Part shown: positions 26,134 to 35,364 of the stretch, piece after piece | How the letters are laid out: every line of letters begins with the position of its first letter | How positions within the stretch are numbered: position 1 is the first letter of the stretch | DNA from: Pseudokordiimonas caeni | GTDB taxonomy: Bacteria; Pseudomonadota; Alphaproteobacteria; Sphingomonadales; Kordiimonadaceae | NCBI RefSeq assembly: GCF_026719705.1 | Contig: NZ_JAPPRR010000004.1 | Span: 124,001 to 188,000 of the forward strand | Direction of reading: 5' to 3' | DNA length: 64,000 bases | The notes under the pieces: model-generated | Seen by the model: the letters and a program-made list of their open reading frames with translations, nothing else | Told to the model about the DNA's origin: nothing | Database searches by the model: none | Program-made: the position numbers and the translations under genes

Positions 26134-27087
26134 TTATTTCGCGAGCTCAAAAAGGATCGAGGAAACCCAGCCCTTGTTGCCAAGTTCGTCTTCCACTTCC
26201 CACATCACGCCTTCCTTGTTGCCGGTGGGGTAAAGCATCATGCCGGGCTCGACCGGGCGCACGACCGCGCTTGAAGGATCGGCCGCCGAATACATGCGGC
26301 CCGGCTTCACCATATTCACCGCCTGACTGAAGTTTTCTTCCGAGGCATTATCGGGCAGCGCGCTGAACTGCGACACGAGGTCCGTGTAAGCCTGCAGGTA
26401 AGCCAGCGTGATCACCTGGCCGATTTCGGTATTCTCATAGCCGGACGCGCCAGCCGCGCCAAGGAAGCCGCCCGAGAAGAGGCCGCCGCCAGCACCCCAA
26501 CCGAGGTCTTTCTTCTTGGCATGGCCTTCCACCATCGCGACCTGCTCGGACGAGCGGACGTCAGTAACGGTGAGGACAACGTTTGCGGTCTTCTTCTTGA
26601 TGCTGATGCCGCCGGCAAGGGCACCGACGGTGCGGCCGCCAAGCAGACCGCCGACGAGGCCGCCGATGGCATTGCCACCAGCCGACGCGTTCGAGGAAAC
26701 CAGATCAGGCACCAGCACATAGTCGGCTGCCTTCATCTGCCCGGCCCCGATGTTGGAGCCCCGGCGCAGATCGCCACCCGAGGCGAGCGCGCGCTCGGCC
26801 TGCAGTGCCGCCATGCCCTTGCCGCGGTCAACGAGGGTGAAGCAACCGGATTTCATCACGAAGACCTTGATCAGCGCTTCGGGGCTGCCGAGTTCATACT
26901 GGCGCCACCACTGGTTCTCCGGCTCCACCACGGCAAGCGCGCCGAGCTTCTTGTCGCAGTGCGGAATCTGTGCGGTTTTTTCCGCTTTGGTTTTCTGAAC
27001 ATCCTTCGCGAGGACGGCGGAAGGCGTAAAAAGCATCGCCACAGTGGCAAAAACGGCCGCCACGGGGCCCATCGTTTTCCTGATCAT
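26134..27087 (-). CDS. CsgG/HfaB-like lipoprotein-family secretion or outer-membrane protein
   Basis: A 317-residue exported protein (signal peptide about 1-27) with a CsgG/HfaB-type core: LGALAVVEPE, TLVDRGKGMAALQAER, ADYVLVPDLV and the ANVVLTVTDVRSSEQVA strand. Two glycine-rich stretches occur (about residues 137-165 and 198-220), and the C-terminal 60 residues look like a small SH3-like domain (MLYPTGNKEGVMWEVEDELGNKGWV). There is no lipobox cysteine at the signal cleavage site. CsgG forms the curli export pore and HfaB helps anchor holdfast; neither set of partner genes is here, so the job is open. Confidence 0.8.
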   Translation of the reverse strand: MIRKTMGPVAAVFATVAMLFTPSAVLAKDVQKTKAEKTAQIPHCDKKLGALAVVEPENQWWRQYELGSPEALIKVFVMKSGCFTLVDRGKGMAALQAERALASGGDLRRGSNIGAGQMKAADYVLVPDLVSSNASAGGNAIGGLVGGLLGGRTVGALAGGISIKKKTANVVLTVTDVRSSEQVAMVEGHAKKKDLGWGAGGGLFSGGFLGAAGASGYENTEIGQVITLAYLQAYTDLVSQFSALPDNASEENFSQAVNMVKPGRMYSAADPSSAVVRPVEPGMMLYPTGNKEGVMWEVEDELGNKGWVSSILFELAK

Positions 27088-27197
27088 TGAGCACCCCTGC
27101 TGAGTATAAATAAGGACGCAGAGCCTACGCCGGGAACAAGGGTTTGTCCAGTTTGGGAGGCCCCTCGGGCGGCATAAAATGGCCGCCCCGGCGGGGC

Positions 27198-27881
27198 TCA
27201 GAAATAGAAGCGCGCGCCAACGCTGACCGTGCCCGAGGCACGCGGATCGTTTTTCGACGTATCGTCATACATCAGCGTCAGTTCCACCCGGTCGAGGAGG
27301 AAGGCGGAAAGACCAACCCCCCAGTCCCAGAGGTTGGAGCGGCCATCGCTGCGCATGTCATAACCCACACGGGTGATGAAGGTCAGTTCCGGCATGTTGG
27401 GGACCGGCACCTCAAGATCGGAAAAGGCATAGAGGCTTGCCACATCCGGCGAATGCCAGCGACCCTCGGGCGACCATGCAAGTCCGCCCCGGATGAAGAA
27501 GAGGCCGAAATCGCGCGCCATGCTACCCCGCAGGCCCGGCAGCGTGCGGGTACCATCGTCCCCGTGATACATGTCAAGCTCGCCGGAGATATCGTAAATC
27601 ACGGTTCCCTTGTCGATGCGGTAACCGGCGAAAAATTCGGTTTCCACCTGCCCGCCAAGCCGGTCATCGAAGGTCGCCGCCAGCATGCCACCGTAAAGCC
27701 CGCTTTTGTGATAGGCAGCGACAGAGCCGATGGCGGCGAAATCCTTGTCGGAAAGACTGATGCCGCGGTCGCGGTAATCGCTGACAACGCCGACATAGCC
27801 TTCAAGGTCAAGATCGCTTGCCTGCACGGCGGGCGTTGTCGCCGCAAGGGCCATGGCCATCAGCATGTAACGTGTTGTCAT
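27198..27881 (-). CDS. TorF-family putative outer-membrane porin
   Basis: A 227-residue predicted beta-barrel with a signal peptide ending VQAS, the family opening GYVGVVSDYRDRGIS, alternating amphipathic strands and a C-terminal aromatic residue (VGARFYF) needed for barrel assembly. This matches the gcw_chp/TorF putative porin family of Proteobacteria. Solute specificity is unknown. ATG at 27879-27881 follows GAGGAGAGGA. Confidence 0.85.
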   Translation of the reverse strand: MTTRYMLMAMALAATTPAVQASDLDLEGYVGVVSDYRDRGISLSDKDFAAIGSVAAYHKSGLYGGMLAATFDDRLGGQVETEFFAGYRIDKGTVIYDISGELDMYHGDDGTRTLPGLRGSMARDFGLFFIRGGLAWSPEGRWHSPDVASLYAFSDLEVPVPNMPELTFITRVGYDMRSDGRSNLWDWGVGLSAFLLDRVELTLMYDDTSKNDPRASGTVSVGARFYF

Positions 27882-27956
27882 TCTTTCCTCTCCTCGCTGC
27901 CTGTTTTCCCTTCTCTGCGGGGCAAAGCGGGCAAAAATACGGCAGGCGGCCAGCCT

Positions 27957-29435
27957 TCAGAACAGGCTGCCCTGCCCGGCCGGTGGTTCCTTGCGCCGGG
28001 GCGCCGGGGCCGGTTGTTTCGGCTTCGGGGCAGCGACGGGCTTTGCGCCCGCCTCGCCGCCTTCCACCTGCATGCTAACAGACCCGTCCCGGAAACGCAC
28101 ATCGACACGGTCACCCGCCGCGAGCGATGCTGCCGCCGTCACCGGATGGCCGCCTGCGTCCGTCACCATCGTATAGCCACGATCCAGCACCCGCTCGAAC
28201 GACAGGCTTTCAAGGATTCGGCCTTGCGCTGCCAGCCGCTCGCCAAGCCGGTCAAGCTTTGTCGCATAGGCCGGGTTGAGCCGTGCCGAAACACTCGTCA
28301 GCCGTTCGTTCCGGTAGCGGATCGATTGCTTCAGCGACGACAGGCTGAGCGCCCCGACGAGCCGGTTCAGCCGCGATTCCTGTATGCGCGCCACCGCCAT
28401 CAGGGCGCGCGGCAGGCGTTCGGAAAGCTCGTCGAAGCGTTGGCTGGCGAGCCCCAGAAGATCGCGCGGCTTGGGCAGTGCGCGGGCCAGATGCGTCAGG
28501 CGCTCGCGCCGGTCGGTGATCAGCCGGCCACGCTGGAACGCCAGCCGCTTGCCGAAATCGGCGAGTGTGTAATCCAGATCGGCCTTCACCGGTACCGCCA
28601 TCTCGGCCGCCCCCGTCGGGGTCGGTGCGCGCAGGTCGGAAGCGTAATCGATCAGCGTTGTATCGGTTTCGTGGCCGACCGCCGAAATCAGCGGAATGGC
28701 GCTTTCCGCCGCCGCCCGGACCACGATTTCCTCGTTGAAAGCCCAAAGATCCTCAATGGAGCCACCGCCGCGCGCCACGATCAACAAGTCAGGCCGGGGT
28801 ACAGCGCCAGTGCCATCAATCGCATTGAAGCCGCGGATGGCCGCGGCCACCTGTGCTGCGGCCCCCTCGCCCTGTACCAGCACAGGCCAGACAATCACAT
28901 GACGCGGGAAGCGGTCGCTCAGCCGGTGCAGAATATCGCGGATCACCGCACCCGTTGGCGACGTCACCACCCCGATGACCTGCGGCAGATAGGGGATGGG
29001 CTTCTTGCGCGACACCTCGAACAGGCCTTCGGCGGCGAGCTTCTTCTTGCGCTCCTCAAGAAGCGCCATCAGGGCGCCTGCCCCCGCAGGCTCCATCTTC
29101 TCGACCACCATCTGGTACTTCGAGCGCGCGGGGTATGTTGTCAGCTTGCCGGTGCAAATGACCTCAAGCCCGTCTTCCGGATTGAAGGCGAGCTTGCGGG
29201 CCTGCCCCGCCCAGCAGACGCCGTCCATCACCGCATTCTCGTCCTTGAGGCCGAAATAAAGGTGGCCGGAGGCAGCGCGTTTGACACCCGAAAGCTCGCC
29301 GCGCACCCGCACATGGCCGTAAATATCCTCGACCGTGCGTTTCAGATTGTTCGAAAGCTCGGAAACGGTGAAGGCATGGGCATTCGTCGCGTTTTCCGCG
29401 CCTTGGCCGCCCCAGCCTTCGTCATCGTATCCCAT
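27957..29435 (-). CDS. xseA: exodeoxyribonuclease VII large subunit
   Basis: The 492-residue large subunit of exonuclease VII, which degrades single-stranded DNA. It has the N-terminal OB-fold (FTVSELSNNLKRTVE...VRVRGELSGVKRAASGHLYF), the catalytic domain with GVVTSPTGAVIRDILHRL, IVARGGGSIEDLWAFN and SAVGHETDTTLIDYASDLRAPTP, a long coiled region, and a proline/lysine-rich C-terminal tail. It is divergent from purD, an order common in Alphaproteobacteria. xseB is not in the window. Confidence 0.97.
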   Translation of the reverse strand: MGYDDEGWGGQGAENATNAHAFTVSELSNNLKRTVEDIYGHVRVRGELSGVKRAASGHLYFGLKDENAVMDGVCWAGQARKLAFNPEDGLEVICTGKLTTYPARSKYQMVVEKMEPAGAGALMALLEERKKKLAAEGLFEVSRKKPIPYLPQVIGVVTSPTGAVIRDILHRLSDRFPRHVIVWPVLVQGEGAAAQVAAAIRGFNAIDGTGAVPRPDLLIVARGGGSIEDLWAFNEEIVVRAAAESAIPLISAVGHETDTTLIDYASDLRAPTPTGAAEMAVPVKADLDYTLADFGKRLAFQRGRLITDRRERLTHLARALPKPRDLLGLASQRFDELSERLPRALMAVARIQESRLNRLVGALSLSSLKQSIRYRNERLTSVSARLNPAYATKLDRLGERLAAQGRILESLSFERVLDRGYTMVTDAGGHPVTAAASLAAGDRVDVRFRDGSVSMQVEGGEAGAKPVAAPKPKQPAPAPRRKEPPAGQGSLF

Positions 29436-29546
29436 TGCTACCGTTCCCCCTTAAAGGCTTGAGTGATGGTGAACCTATGCTACAAGGGGCCGGCATTTCA
29501 AGCCCGGCGCGGCCTGCCGGGCGCTTTAAGTCTGGCGAGGTGGCAT

Positions 29547-30830
29547 ATGAATATTCTTCTGATCGGATCGGGCGGCCGGGAACATGCCCTTGCCTGGAAA
29601 ATCCGCCAGAGCCCGATGGTCGATACGCTTTATGCCGCCCCCGGCAACGGCGGGATCGATGCCGTCGCCACCAAAGCCGATCTGGACGTGACCGACCATG
29701 CAGCCGTCATCGCTTTCTGCCGCGAAATGGCCATCGAACTGGTCGTTGTCGGCCCCGAAGCGCCGCTGGTCGCCGGCCTTATCGATGACCTCCGCGCTGC
29801 GGGCATCAAAGCCTTCGGCCCCACCAAAGCGGCCGCCCAGCTTGAGGGTTCCAAAGGCTTCACCAAGGATATCTGTGCCCGTTACAATATCCCGACCGCC
29901 GCCTACCAGCGCTTCACCGATGCCGCTGCGGCCCGCGCCTATGTGACCGAACAAGGCGCCCCCATCGTGATCAAGGCGGATGGCCTCGCAGCCGGCAAGG
30001 GCGTGATCGTCGCCATGACGCTCGCGGAAGCCCTTGAAGCCATCGACGACATGTTCAGCGGCGAGTTCGGCGACGCAGGCGCTGAGGTCGTAGTTGAAGC
30101 CTTCCTTGAAGGCGAGGAAGCCAGCTTCTTCGCGCTTTGCGACGGCAAAACTGCCCTCGCGCTCGCCACCGCGCAGGACCACAAACGCGTGGGCGACGGC
30201 GACACCGGCCCCAACACTGGCGGCATGGGCGCCTATAGCCCCGCCCCCGTGATGACGCCTGCCCTGTGCGACCGCGTGATGGCGGAAATCATAGAGCCGA
30301 CCGTGAAAGCGATGGCCGACATGGGCCATCCCTACACCGGTGTGTTCTTCGCCGGGCTGATGATCACCGACAAGGGCCCGGAACTCATTGAATATAACTG
30401 CCGCTTCGGCGATCCCGAATGTCAGGTGCTGATGACCCGCATGAAAAGCGACATCGTGCCGCTCCTGCTGGCTGTCGCCACCGGCGATCTTTCGAACGCT
30501 GCTGTTGAATGGTCGGATGACCCCGCCCTCACCGTCGTGATGGCCGCCAAGGGATACCCCGGCACCTACCAGAAAGGCAGCGAGATCAAAGGGATCGCGG
30601 AAGCCGAAGGCAAAACCGGCGCCCATGTCTTCCATGCCGGCACCAAGGCGGAAGGCGGCCATGTGCTGGCCACCGGCGGCCGCGTGCTGAACGTAACAGC
30701 GACCGGCAAAACCGTTTCCGATGCGCAAGCCAAGGCCTATGCCGCTGTCGATATCATCGACTGGCCCGAAGGCTTCTGCCGCCGCGACATTGGCTGGCGG
30801 GCAGTAGCGCGGGAACGCGGCGAGGCTTGA
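29547..30830 (+). CDS. purD: phosphoribosylamine-glycine ligase
   Basis: A 427-residue ATP-grasp enzyme joining phosphoribosylamine and glycine in purine synthesis. It starts [18 protein letters not shown] and shows the signature FGDPECQ, together with [17 protein letters not shown] at 29547 follows GCGAGG; an earlier in-frame start at 29463 lacks family similarity. It is divergent from xseA across 111 bases. Confidence 0.98.
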   Translation: MNILLIGSGGREHALAWKIRQSPMVDTLYAAPGNGGIDAVATKADLDVTDHAAVIAFCREMAIELVVVGPEAPLVAGLIDDLRAAGIKAFGPTKAAAQLEGSKGFTKDICARYNIPTAAYQRFTDAAAARAYVTEQGAPIVIKADGLAAGKGVIVAMTLAEALEAIDDMFSGEFGDAGAEVVVEAFLEGEEASFFALCDGKTALALATAQDHKRVGDGDTGPNTGGMGAYSPAPVMTPALCDRVMAEIIEPTVKAMADMGHPYTGVFFAGLMITDKGPELIEYNCRFGDPECQVLMTRMKSDIVPLLLAVATGDLSNAAVEWSDDPALTVVMAAKGYPGTYQKGSEIKGIAEAEGKTGAHVFHAGTKAEGGHVLATGGRVLNVTATGKTVSDAQAKAYAAVDIIDWPEGFCRRDIGWRAVARERGEA

Positions 30831-30840
30831 GCCACCGATA

Positions 30841-30863
30841 GCATTTGCGCGCACCGCAAATGC
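30841..30863. terminator. hairpin after purD
   Basis: GCATTTGCG (30841-30849) and CGCAAATGC (30855-30863) are perfect nine-base arms with a five-base loop, ten bases after the purD stop. No T-run follows, so it may be a transcript-end stabiliser or an operator for the next gene rather than an intrinsic terminator. Confidence 0.5.
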
Positions 30864-30935
30864 CCGGTAGATCATAAGGTAAGAGGCCGCCAAGCATCAG
30901 GCGCAAGCGGCCCGTGACCGAACAGCCGGGGCCTT

Positions 30936-32747
30936 ATGATCGACGCCATCAACATTGGCATTCTTGTCGTATCGCTTCTGATCGTGATCGCCGTGTTCAC
31001 GAGCCTCTTCAGCTCGCGCTTCGGCGCGCCGCTGTTGCTTGTGTTCCTTGGTGTCGGCCTGCTCGCGGGCGAAGACGGGCTGCTCGGCATCCAGTTCGAC
31101 AATGCGGCGACGGCCTATTTTATCGGCTCCATCGCGCTCGCGCTGATCCTGTTCGACAGCGGGTTTGAAACAAAGCTCGCGAGCTTCAAGATCGCTGCCA
31201 CGCCCGCTATCACACTTGCCACTGCGGGGGTCTTGCTGACCACCGGCATCATGGGCGCAGCGGTGCATTATCTGTTTGATCTGCCTTGGCTTCTCGCTCT
31301 CCTTTGTGGCGCGATTGTCAGCTCGACGGACGCCGCTGCCGTCTTCTTCCTGTTGCGGCTGGGAGGCATCCATTTGCGCGACAGGATGCAATCCACCATC
31401 GAGGTGGAATCCGGCTCGAACGACCCGATGGCCATCTTCCTCACCGTCATGCTGGTGGAGCTGATTGCCGCGCCAGCGGGCGAAGCACACACGGCATGGA
31501 GCTTCGTGCAGATCCTGTTCCAGCAGATCGGCTTCGGCATCGCGCTGGGCGTCGGCGGCGGGCTTGTGATTGTCGAGCTTGTCAATCGCGTAAAGCTTGA
31601 TGCGGCCCTTTATCCCATCGTGCTTCTGGGCTCGGCGCTAGCCCTGTTCGGGCTTGTCGGCACACTTGGCGGCAGTGCCTTCCTTGCCGTTTATGTGGCC
31701 GGGCTTTATGCCGGCAATGTGCCGCTTCGGAACGCCGGGTCGCTGCGCCGGTTCCAGCGCGTGACCACATGGCTTGCCCAGATCGGCATGTTCCTGACCC
31801 TCGGGCTTCTGGCCACACCGTCCGAATTCGGCGTCGTGCTCATCCCCGCGCTTGTCCTGACAATCATCCTGATTTTTGTGGCGCGCCCTGTGGCCGTCTG
31901 GTCCTGCATGTGGTTCTTCGATTTCAGTCGGGCTGACATCACCTTCATGTCGTGGGTAGGCCTGCGCGGGGCGGTATCGATCCTGCTGGCCATCGTGCCG
32001 CTGCTCGCTGGCATCGAAGGTGCGCAGATGGTTTTCAACGCCACTTTCATCGTGGTGATGGCGTCGCTTGCCATCCAGGGCTGGAGCATCGGCCCCGTGG
32101 CCCGCTGGCTGAAGGTGACGGTGCCGCCGCGCGAAGGCCCTGTGGAGCGGATCGACCTGCCCCTGCCCGTTGAAACCGATCAGGAAATCCTTGTCTACAA
32201 GGTTCATCCGCAAAGCAGGGTCGCCAAGGGCGAGACGATCCCGCGTTGGGCCATGCCTTCCCTTATCCTGCGCGACCGGCAGCTCTTGCAATCGCACATG
32301 GCGGGCAACATCAAGGCGGGCGATCACCTTTATGTCGTCACCGCACCCGGCCGCGCCGGGCTTCTGGACCAGCTTTTCGCCGGTCCCGCCGCTGATGACC
32401 ACGACCGTGATCTTTTCGGCGACTTCATCCTGTCGCCCGAAGCGCTGCTTGCCGATGTTGCCCGGCTTTATGGCTTCCCGCTCAAGAAGGGTGACGAGGA
32501 AATGACAGTGGCGGGCGCCATCAAGCGCGAGCATCACGGCCTTCTGGAACGCGCCGACAGGGTCGCCTACGGCCCGGTGGACCTGATCGTCCGGCAAGTG
32601 GACGAACGCCACCGCATCACCGAAGTCGGCCTGTCGCTCGATGCGGACGACCTTTCCCCTAAACCGATTGTTAAGGACGGCCTGCTAGACCGCTTGAAGG
32701 CAAACCTCACGGCCCGGCGCAAACAGCGCGGCAGCGAGGACAAGTAA
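30936..32747 (+). CDS. potassium/proton antiporter (NhaP2/CvrA type)
   Basis: A 603-residue CPA-family cation/proton antiporter. The first 390 residues form about 12-13 transmembrane helices with the motifs VSSTDAAAVFFLLR and ESGSNDPMAIFLTV, which carry the ion-binding Asp residues. A TrkA-C (RCK-C) domain follows (about 410-480, DQEILVYKVHPQSRVAKGE), then a C-terminal CorC-type domain (about 490-590). This architecture matches NhaP2-type K+/H+ antiporters; potassium as the ion is inferred from the family. Confidence 0.9.
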   Translation: MIDAINIGILVVSLLIVIAVFTSLFSSRFGAPLLLVFLGVGLLAGEDGLLGIQFDNAATAYFIGSIALALILFDSGFETKLASFKIAATPAITLATAGVLLTTGIMGAAVHYLFDLPWLLALLCGAIVSSTDAAAVFFLLRLGGIHLRDRMQSTIEVESGSNDPMAIFLTVMLVELIAAPAGEAHTAWSFVQILFQQIGFGIALGVGGGLVIVELVNRVKLDAALYPIVLLGSALALFGLVGTLGGSAFLAVYVAGLYAGNVPLRNAGSLRRFQRVTTWLAQIGMFLTLGLLATPSEFGVVLIPALVLTIILIFVARPVAVWSCMWFFDFSRADITFMSWVGLRGAVSILLAIVPLLAGIEGAQMVFNATFIVVMASLAIQGWSIGPVARWLKVTVPPREGPVERIDLPLPVETDQEILVYKVHPQSRVAKGETIPRWAMPSLILRDRQLLQSHMAGNIKAGDHLYVVTAPGRAGLLDQLFAGPAADDHDRDLFGDFILSPEALLADVARLYGFPLKKGDEEMTVAGAIKREHHGLLERADRVAYGPVDLIVRQVDERHRITEVGLSLDADDLSPKPIVKDGLLDRLKANLTARRKQRGSEDK

Positions 32748-32760
32748 GGCAAGGCACCAC

Positions 32761-33591
32761 ATGGACCTGATGATTGCAGGATGGGAACGGCTGGAAGGCG
32801 CGACGCTCGACCTGCTAATGGCGGCCTGTTTCTTCGTGCCGCTCGGGCTCCTTCTCAACCGCCGCACGCTGCGTGCCGGGCTCGCCCCCTTGCGGGAAGA
32901 AACTCGGTTCAACCTCACCGTCTTCATCCTCGACATACTGTTTGTGACCCCCTTGATCGCGGTGCTGCTGTACCGGATGCGCCTGGCAATGCCGGAAGGC
33001 ATGGTGCCGGGCCTTGCTCCCGAAACCTATACGCTGATCGGCATTCCGCTGACCGCTTTCCTTGCGATCTTCATCGGCGACATGACCAGCTATTTCCGGC
33101 ACCGCCTGGAGCACAGCAGGCTACTCTGGCCCGCGCATGTCATGCATCACAGCGACCGCGCCATGACCTTCCTCGCGATCTTCCGTTTTCATCCGGTGAA
33201 CCGCCTGACCACCGCCCTGATCGACGGTTTTGTACTGGCTGCCCTCGGCTTTCCGGCATGGGCCGTTGTCGCGAACAGCCTTGTCCGGCACTATTATGGC
33301 ATGTTCATCCATGCCGACCTGCCCTGGACCTACGGCCCGCTCGGGCGCTTCTTCGTCTCGCCCGCAATGCACCGCTGGCATCATGTGCGTGAAGGCGAAG
33401 GTGTCGGCAGCAATTTCGCGACTGTCTTCTCGATCTTCGACCAGCTTTTCGGCACCTATTATGTGCCGGGCCCCTGCCGCGATCCCCTCGGCGTGACAGA
33501 AGCTGCTGGCAAGGGTGTGTCCGGGCAATTGGCCCATCCCTTCAAGACATGGGGCCGTGCGCTGGCCGTGCGTCGCCCGAAAGAGGTCTGA
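32761..33591 (+). CDS. sterol desaturase/fatty acid hydroxylase family protein
   Basis: A 276-residue membrane di-iron oxidase with the family histidine clusters HRLEH, HVMHHSD and HRWHH, and four to five hydrophobic helices. Members hydroxylate or desaturate lipids, sterols or carotenoids; the substrate is unknown here. ATG at 32761 lies 13 bases after the antiporter stop, so the two are probably co-transcribed. It converges with the histidine kinase gene with eight bases between stop codons. Confidence 0.9.
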   Translation: MDLMIAGWERLEGATLDLLMAACFFVPLGLLLNRRTLRAGLAPLREETRFNLTVFILDILFVTPLIAVLLYRMRLAMPEGMVPGLAPETYTLIGIPLTAFLAIFIGDMTSYFRHRLEHSRLLWPAHVMHHSDRAMTFLAIFRFHPVNRLTTALIDGFVLAALGFPAWAVVANSLVRHYYGMFIHADLPWTYGPLGRFFVSPAMHRWHHVREGEGVGSNFATVFSIFDQLFGTYYVPGPCRDPLGVTEAAGKGVSGQLAHPFKTWGRALAVRRPKEV

Positions 33592-33599
33592 CTGTCGGC

Positions 33600-35117
33600 C
33601 TACTGCTGTTCGTGCTTGGATTTCTTGGGCTTCACCTTGTCGCCCGGGAAAACGACGCTGACCGAGGTGCCGACACGCGGCACGCTGTCGATCCCGACCG
33701 TAGCCCCCATCTTGTCCGCAAAGGCGATCACCAGTGGCAGGCCGAGGCCAGAGCCTTCATGATTGCGGGCAAGGCCGCTGTCCACTTGTCCGAAGGGCCG
33801 CTTGGCAACCCTGATTTCGTCCGCCGTCATGCCAACGCCGGTATCTTCCACGATAAGGGCGGCGCCCCGGCCGAGCGTGCGTTCGAATTTCAGGGTCACA
33901 GTGCCGCCGGGCTCGGTGAATTTGACGGCGTTTGACAGAAGATTGAGGCATATCTGGCGGAACAGCCTTTCGTCCGCCTCGACATAGAGGCTCTTGTCAA
34001 TGTCGCGCACCAGCGTGACACCACCGTTTTCGGCGCGCTGTTCCATCAGGTGCGTCACAAGATCGAAGCTCTCGACCGGATCGATCCAGGTAAGCGACGC
34101 CTCGAGCCGGCCAGCCTCCACCTTCGACAAGTCGAGGATATCGTTGATGATGGACAGAAGGTGGGTGCCGCTGTTGTGAATATCGCGGGCATATTCGGCA
34201 TAACGCGCCATGCCGATCGGCCCCAGCATCTGTTCGGCGAGGATTTCCGAGAAACCAAGGATGGCATTGAGCGGCGTCCTCAGTTCGTGGCTCATGTTGG
34301 CCAGAAATTCGGACTTGGCGCGGTTGGCGATCTCTGCCGTGTCGCGGCTGCGGGCCAGTTCCTGTGCCTGTACAATATCTTCGGTCACATCCCGGCCGAT
34401 CAGCAGCAACACCGGCTCGGGCGCGGTTTCAATCTTCTGCGCGAACAGGCGGAAGTGGCGGATCACATTGCCGCGCGCCAGCACCGTGGCCGGCACATCG
34501 GTCATCGAAGCCGTCATCTTCAGCTCTTCCGAGAAGCGGCTGTTGAACATGGGGTCGGCCCACATGCAGATTTCCTCGGCCGTCTTGCCGATCACATCAT
34601 CGCGCCTGCGGCCAAGGACATTCAGAAAGCTGGGATTCACGTCCAGAAACCGGCCGTCCTTGAGGCTCGACAGGGACATGGCGTCGGGCATCAGGCGAAA
34701 GACATTGCGGAACAGGGCTTCCGAGCGCGCCCGTCCTTCACGCTCCTGCACTGTTTCGGTCACATCCGTGATGCTGCAGACGACGGCCTTGCGGCCACCC
34801 CAGTGCGTAGCGCGCGGACCGCAGGAAAGCCAGCGCAGGCGGTTGTCGCCATCAATCACCCTGATTTCATGGAAGCCGCCATCGCTGTCGCGCCCGTCCG
34901 GCGACAGGATGGTATGCAGGCCATCAGCGTCTTCGGGGTGGACCCAGCGGCGCAGATCCACATCGGCCGGTTTCCGCGCACCAGCCTGAAGCCCCAGAAT
35001 TTCGTAAAGGCGCCCGTTGGCAAAAAGCACCGCATCTTCCGACACGACCAGAATGCCTTCAGCAAGTGAATCGAGAAGGACGGCGAGACCGTCTCTGAAT
35101 TCCAACTCGATCGACAC
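33600..35117 (-). CDS. PAS-domain sensor histidine kinase, no transmembrane segment
   Basis: A 505-residue kinase with two PAS-type domains (about residues 10-125 and 132-250), a dimerisation/phosphoacceptor domain with H277 in NMSHELRTPLN, and an HATPase domain with a G1 box (VEDTGVGMT) and G2 box (HEGSGLGLPL). No membrane helices are visible, so it senses from the cytoplasm. The start is taken as GTG at 35115-35117 after GGGGGAG; a longer frame begins at 35219. No response regulator is adjacent. It is divergent from the RND efflux operon. Confidence 0.9.
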   Translation of the reverse strand: MSIELEFRDGLAVLLDSLAEGILVVSEDAVLFANGRLYEILGLQAGARKPADVDLRRWVHPEDADGLHTILSPDGRDSDGGFHEIRVIDGDNRLRWLSCGPRATHWGGRKAVVCSITDVTETVQEREGRARSEALFRNVFRLMPDAMSLSSLKDGRFLDVNPSFLNVLGRRRDDVIGKTAEEICMWADPMFNSRFSEELKMTASMTDVPATVLARGNVIRHFRLFAQKIETAPEPVLLLIGRDVTEDIVQAQELARSRDTAEIANRAKSEFLANMSHELRTPLNAILGFSEILAEQMLGPIGMARYAEYARDIHNSGTHLLSIINDILDLSKVEAGRLEASLTWIDPVESFDLVTHLMEQRAENGGVTLVRDIDKSLYVEADERLFRQICLNLLSNAVKFTEPGGTVTLKFERTLGRGAALIVEDTGVGMTADEIRVAKRPFGQVDSGLARNHEGSGLGLPLVIAFADKMGATVGIDSVPRVGTSVSVVFPGDKVKPKKSKHEQQ

Positions 35118-35285
35118 GATACTCCCCCGGAAAGGGTTGGCGCGGGGGCGGTTTCGAAAATTGCAACCACCCATCGCAACATCATAGAAAGACTTGCAGT
35201 TCAAGGGAAGCACGAACATGGCGACGGCAGTATCTGCCTATACATCGATCCGATATAGCGCCGACCCGAGATTTGGTCGTGACAT

Positions 35286-35306
35286 GTATATAGATTTGAT
35301 ATATAC
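35286..35306. promoter_or_regulatory. inverted repeat upstream of the RND efflux operon
   Basis: GTATATA (35286-35292) and TATATAC (35300-35306) are perfect seven-base arms with a seven-base spacer, 58 bases before the fusion-protein GTG. Flanking TGACA copies occur on both sides. The layout fits an operator for a TetR- or MarR-type efflux repressor, though no such gene is in the window. Confidence 0.5.
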
Positions 35307-35364
35307 CTGCTGACATAAACAACAGGGCCCAAAAAGGGTCCGCAACAGCGAAAGCGAGGACACA

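Noticed and set aside
27163-27197. GC-rich hairpin between the CsgG-like gene and the TorF-type porin
   Set aside because: It lacks a T-run in either direction and its arms are mostly alternating G/C, so a terminator call is not supported.
29526-30893. A 455-codon minus-strand frame opposite purD
   Set aside because: purD has all signature motifs; the antisense frame is Gly/His/Ala-rich with no recognisable domain.
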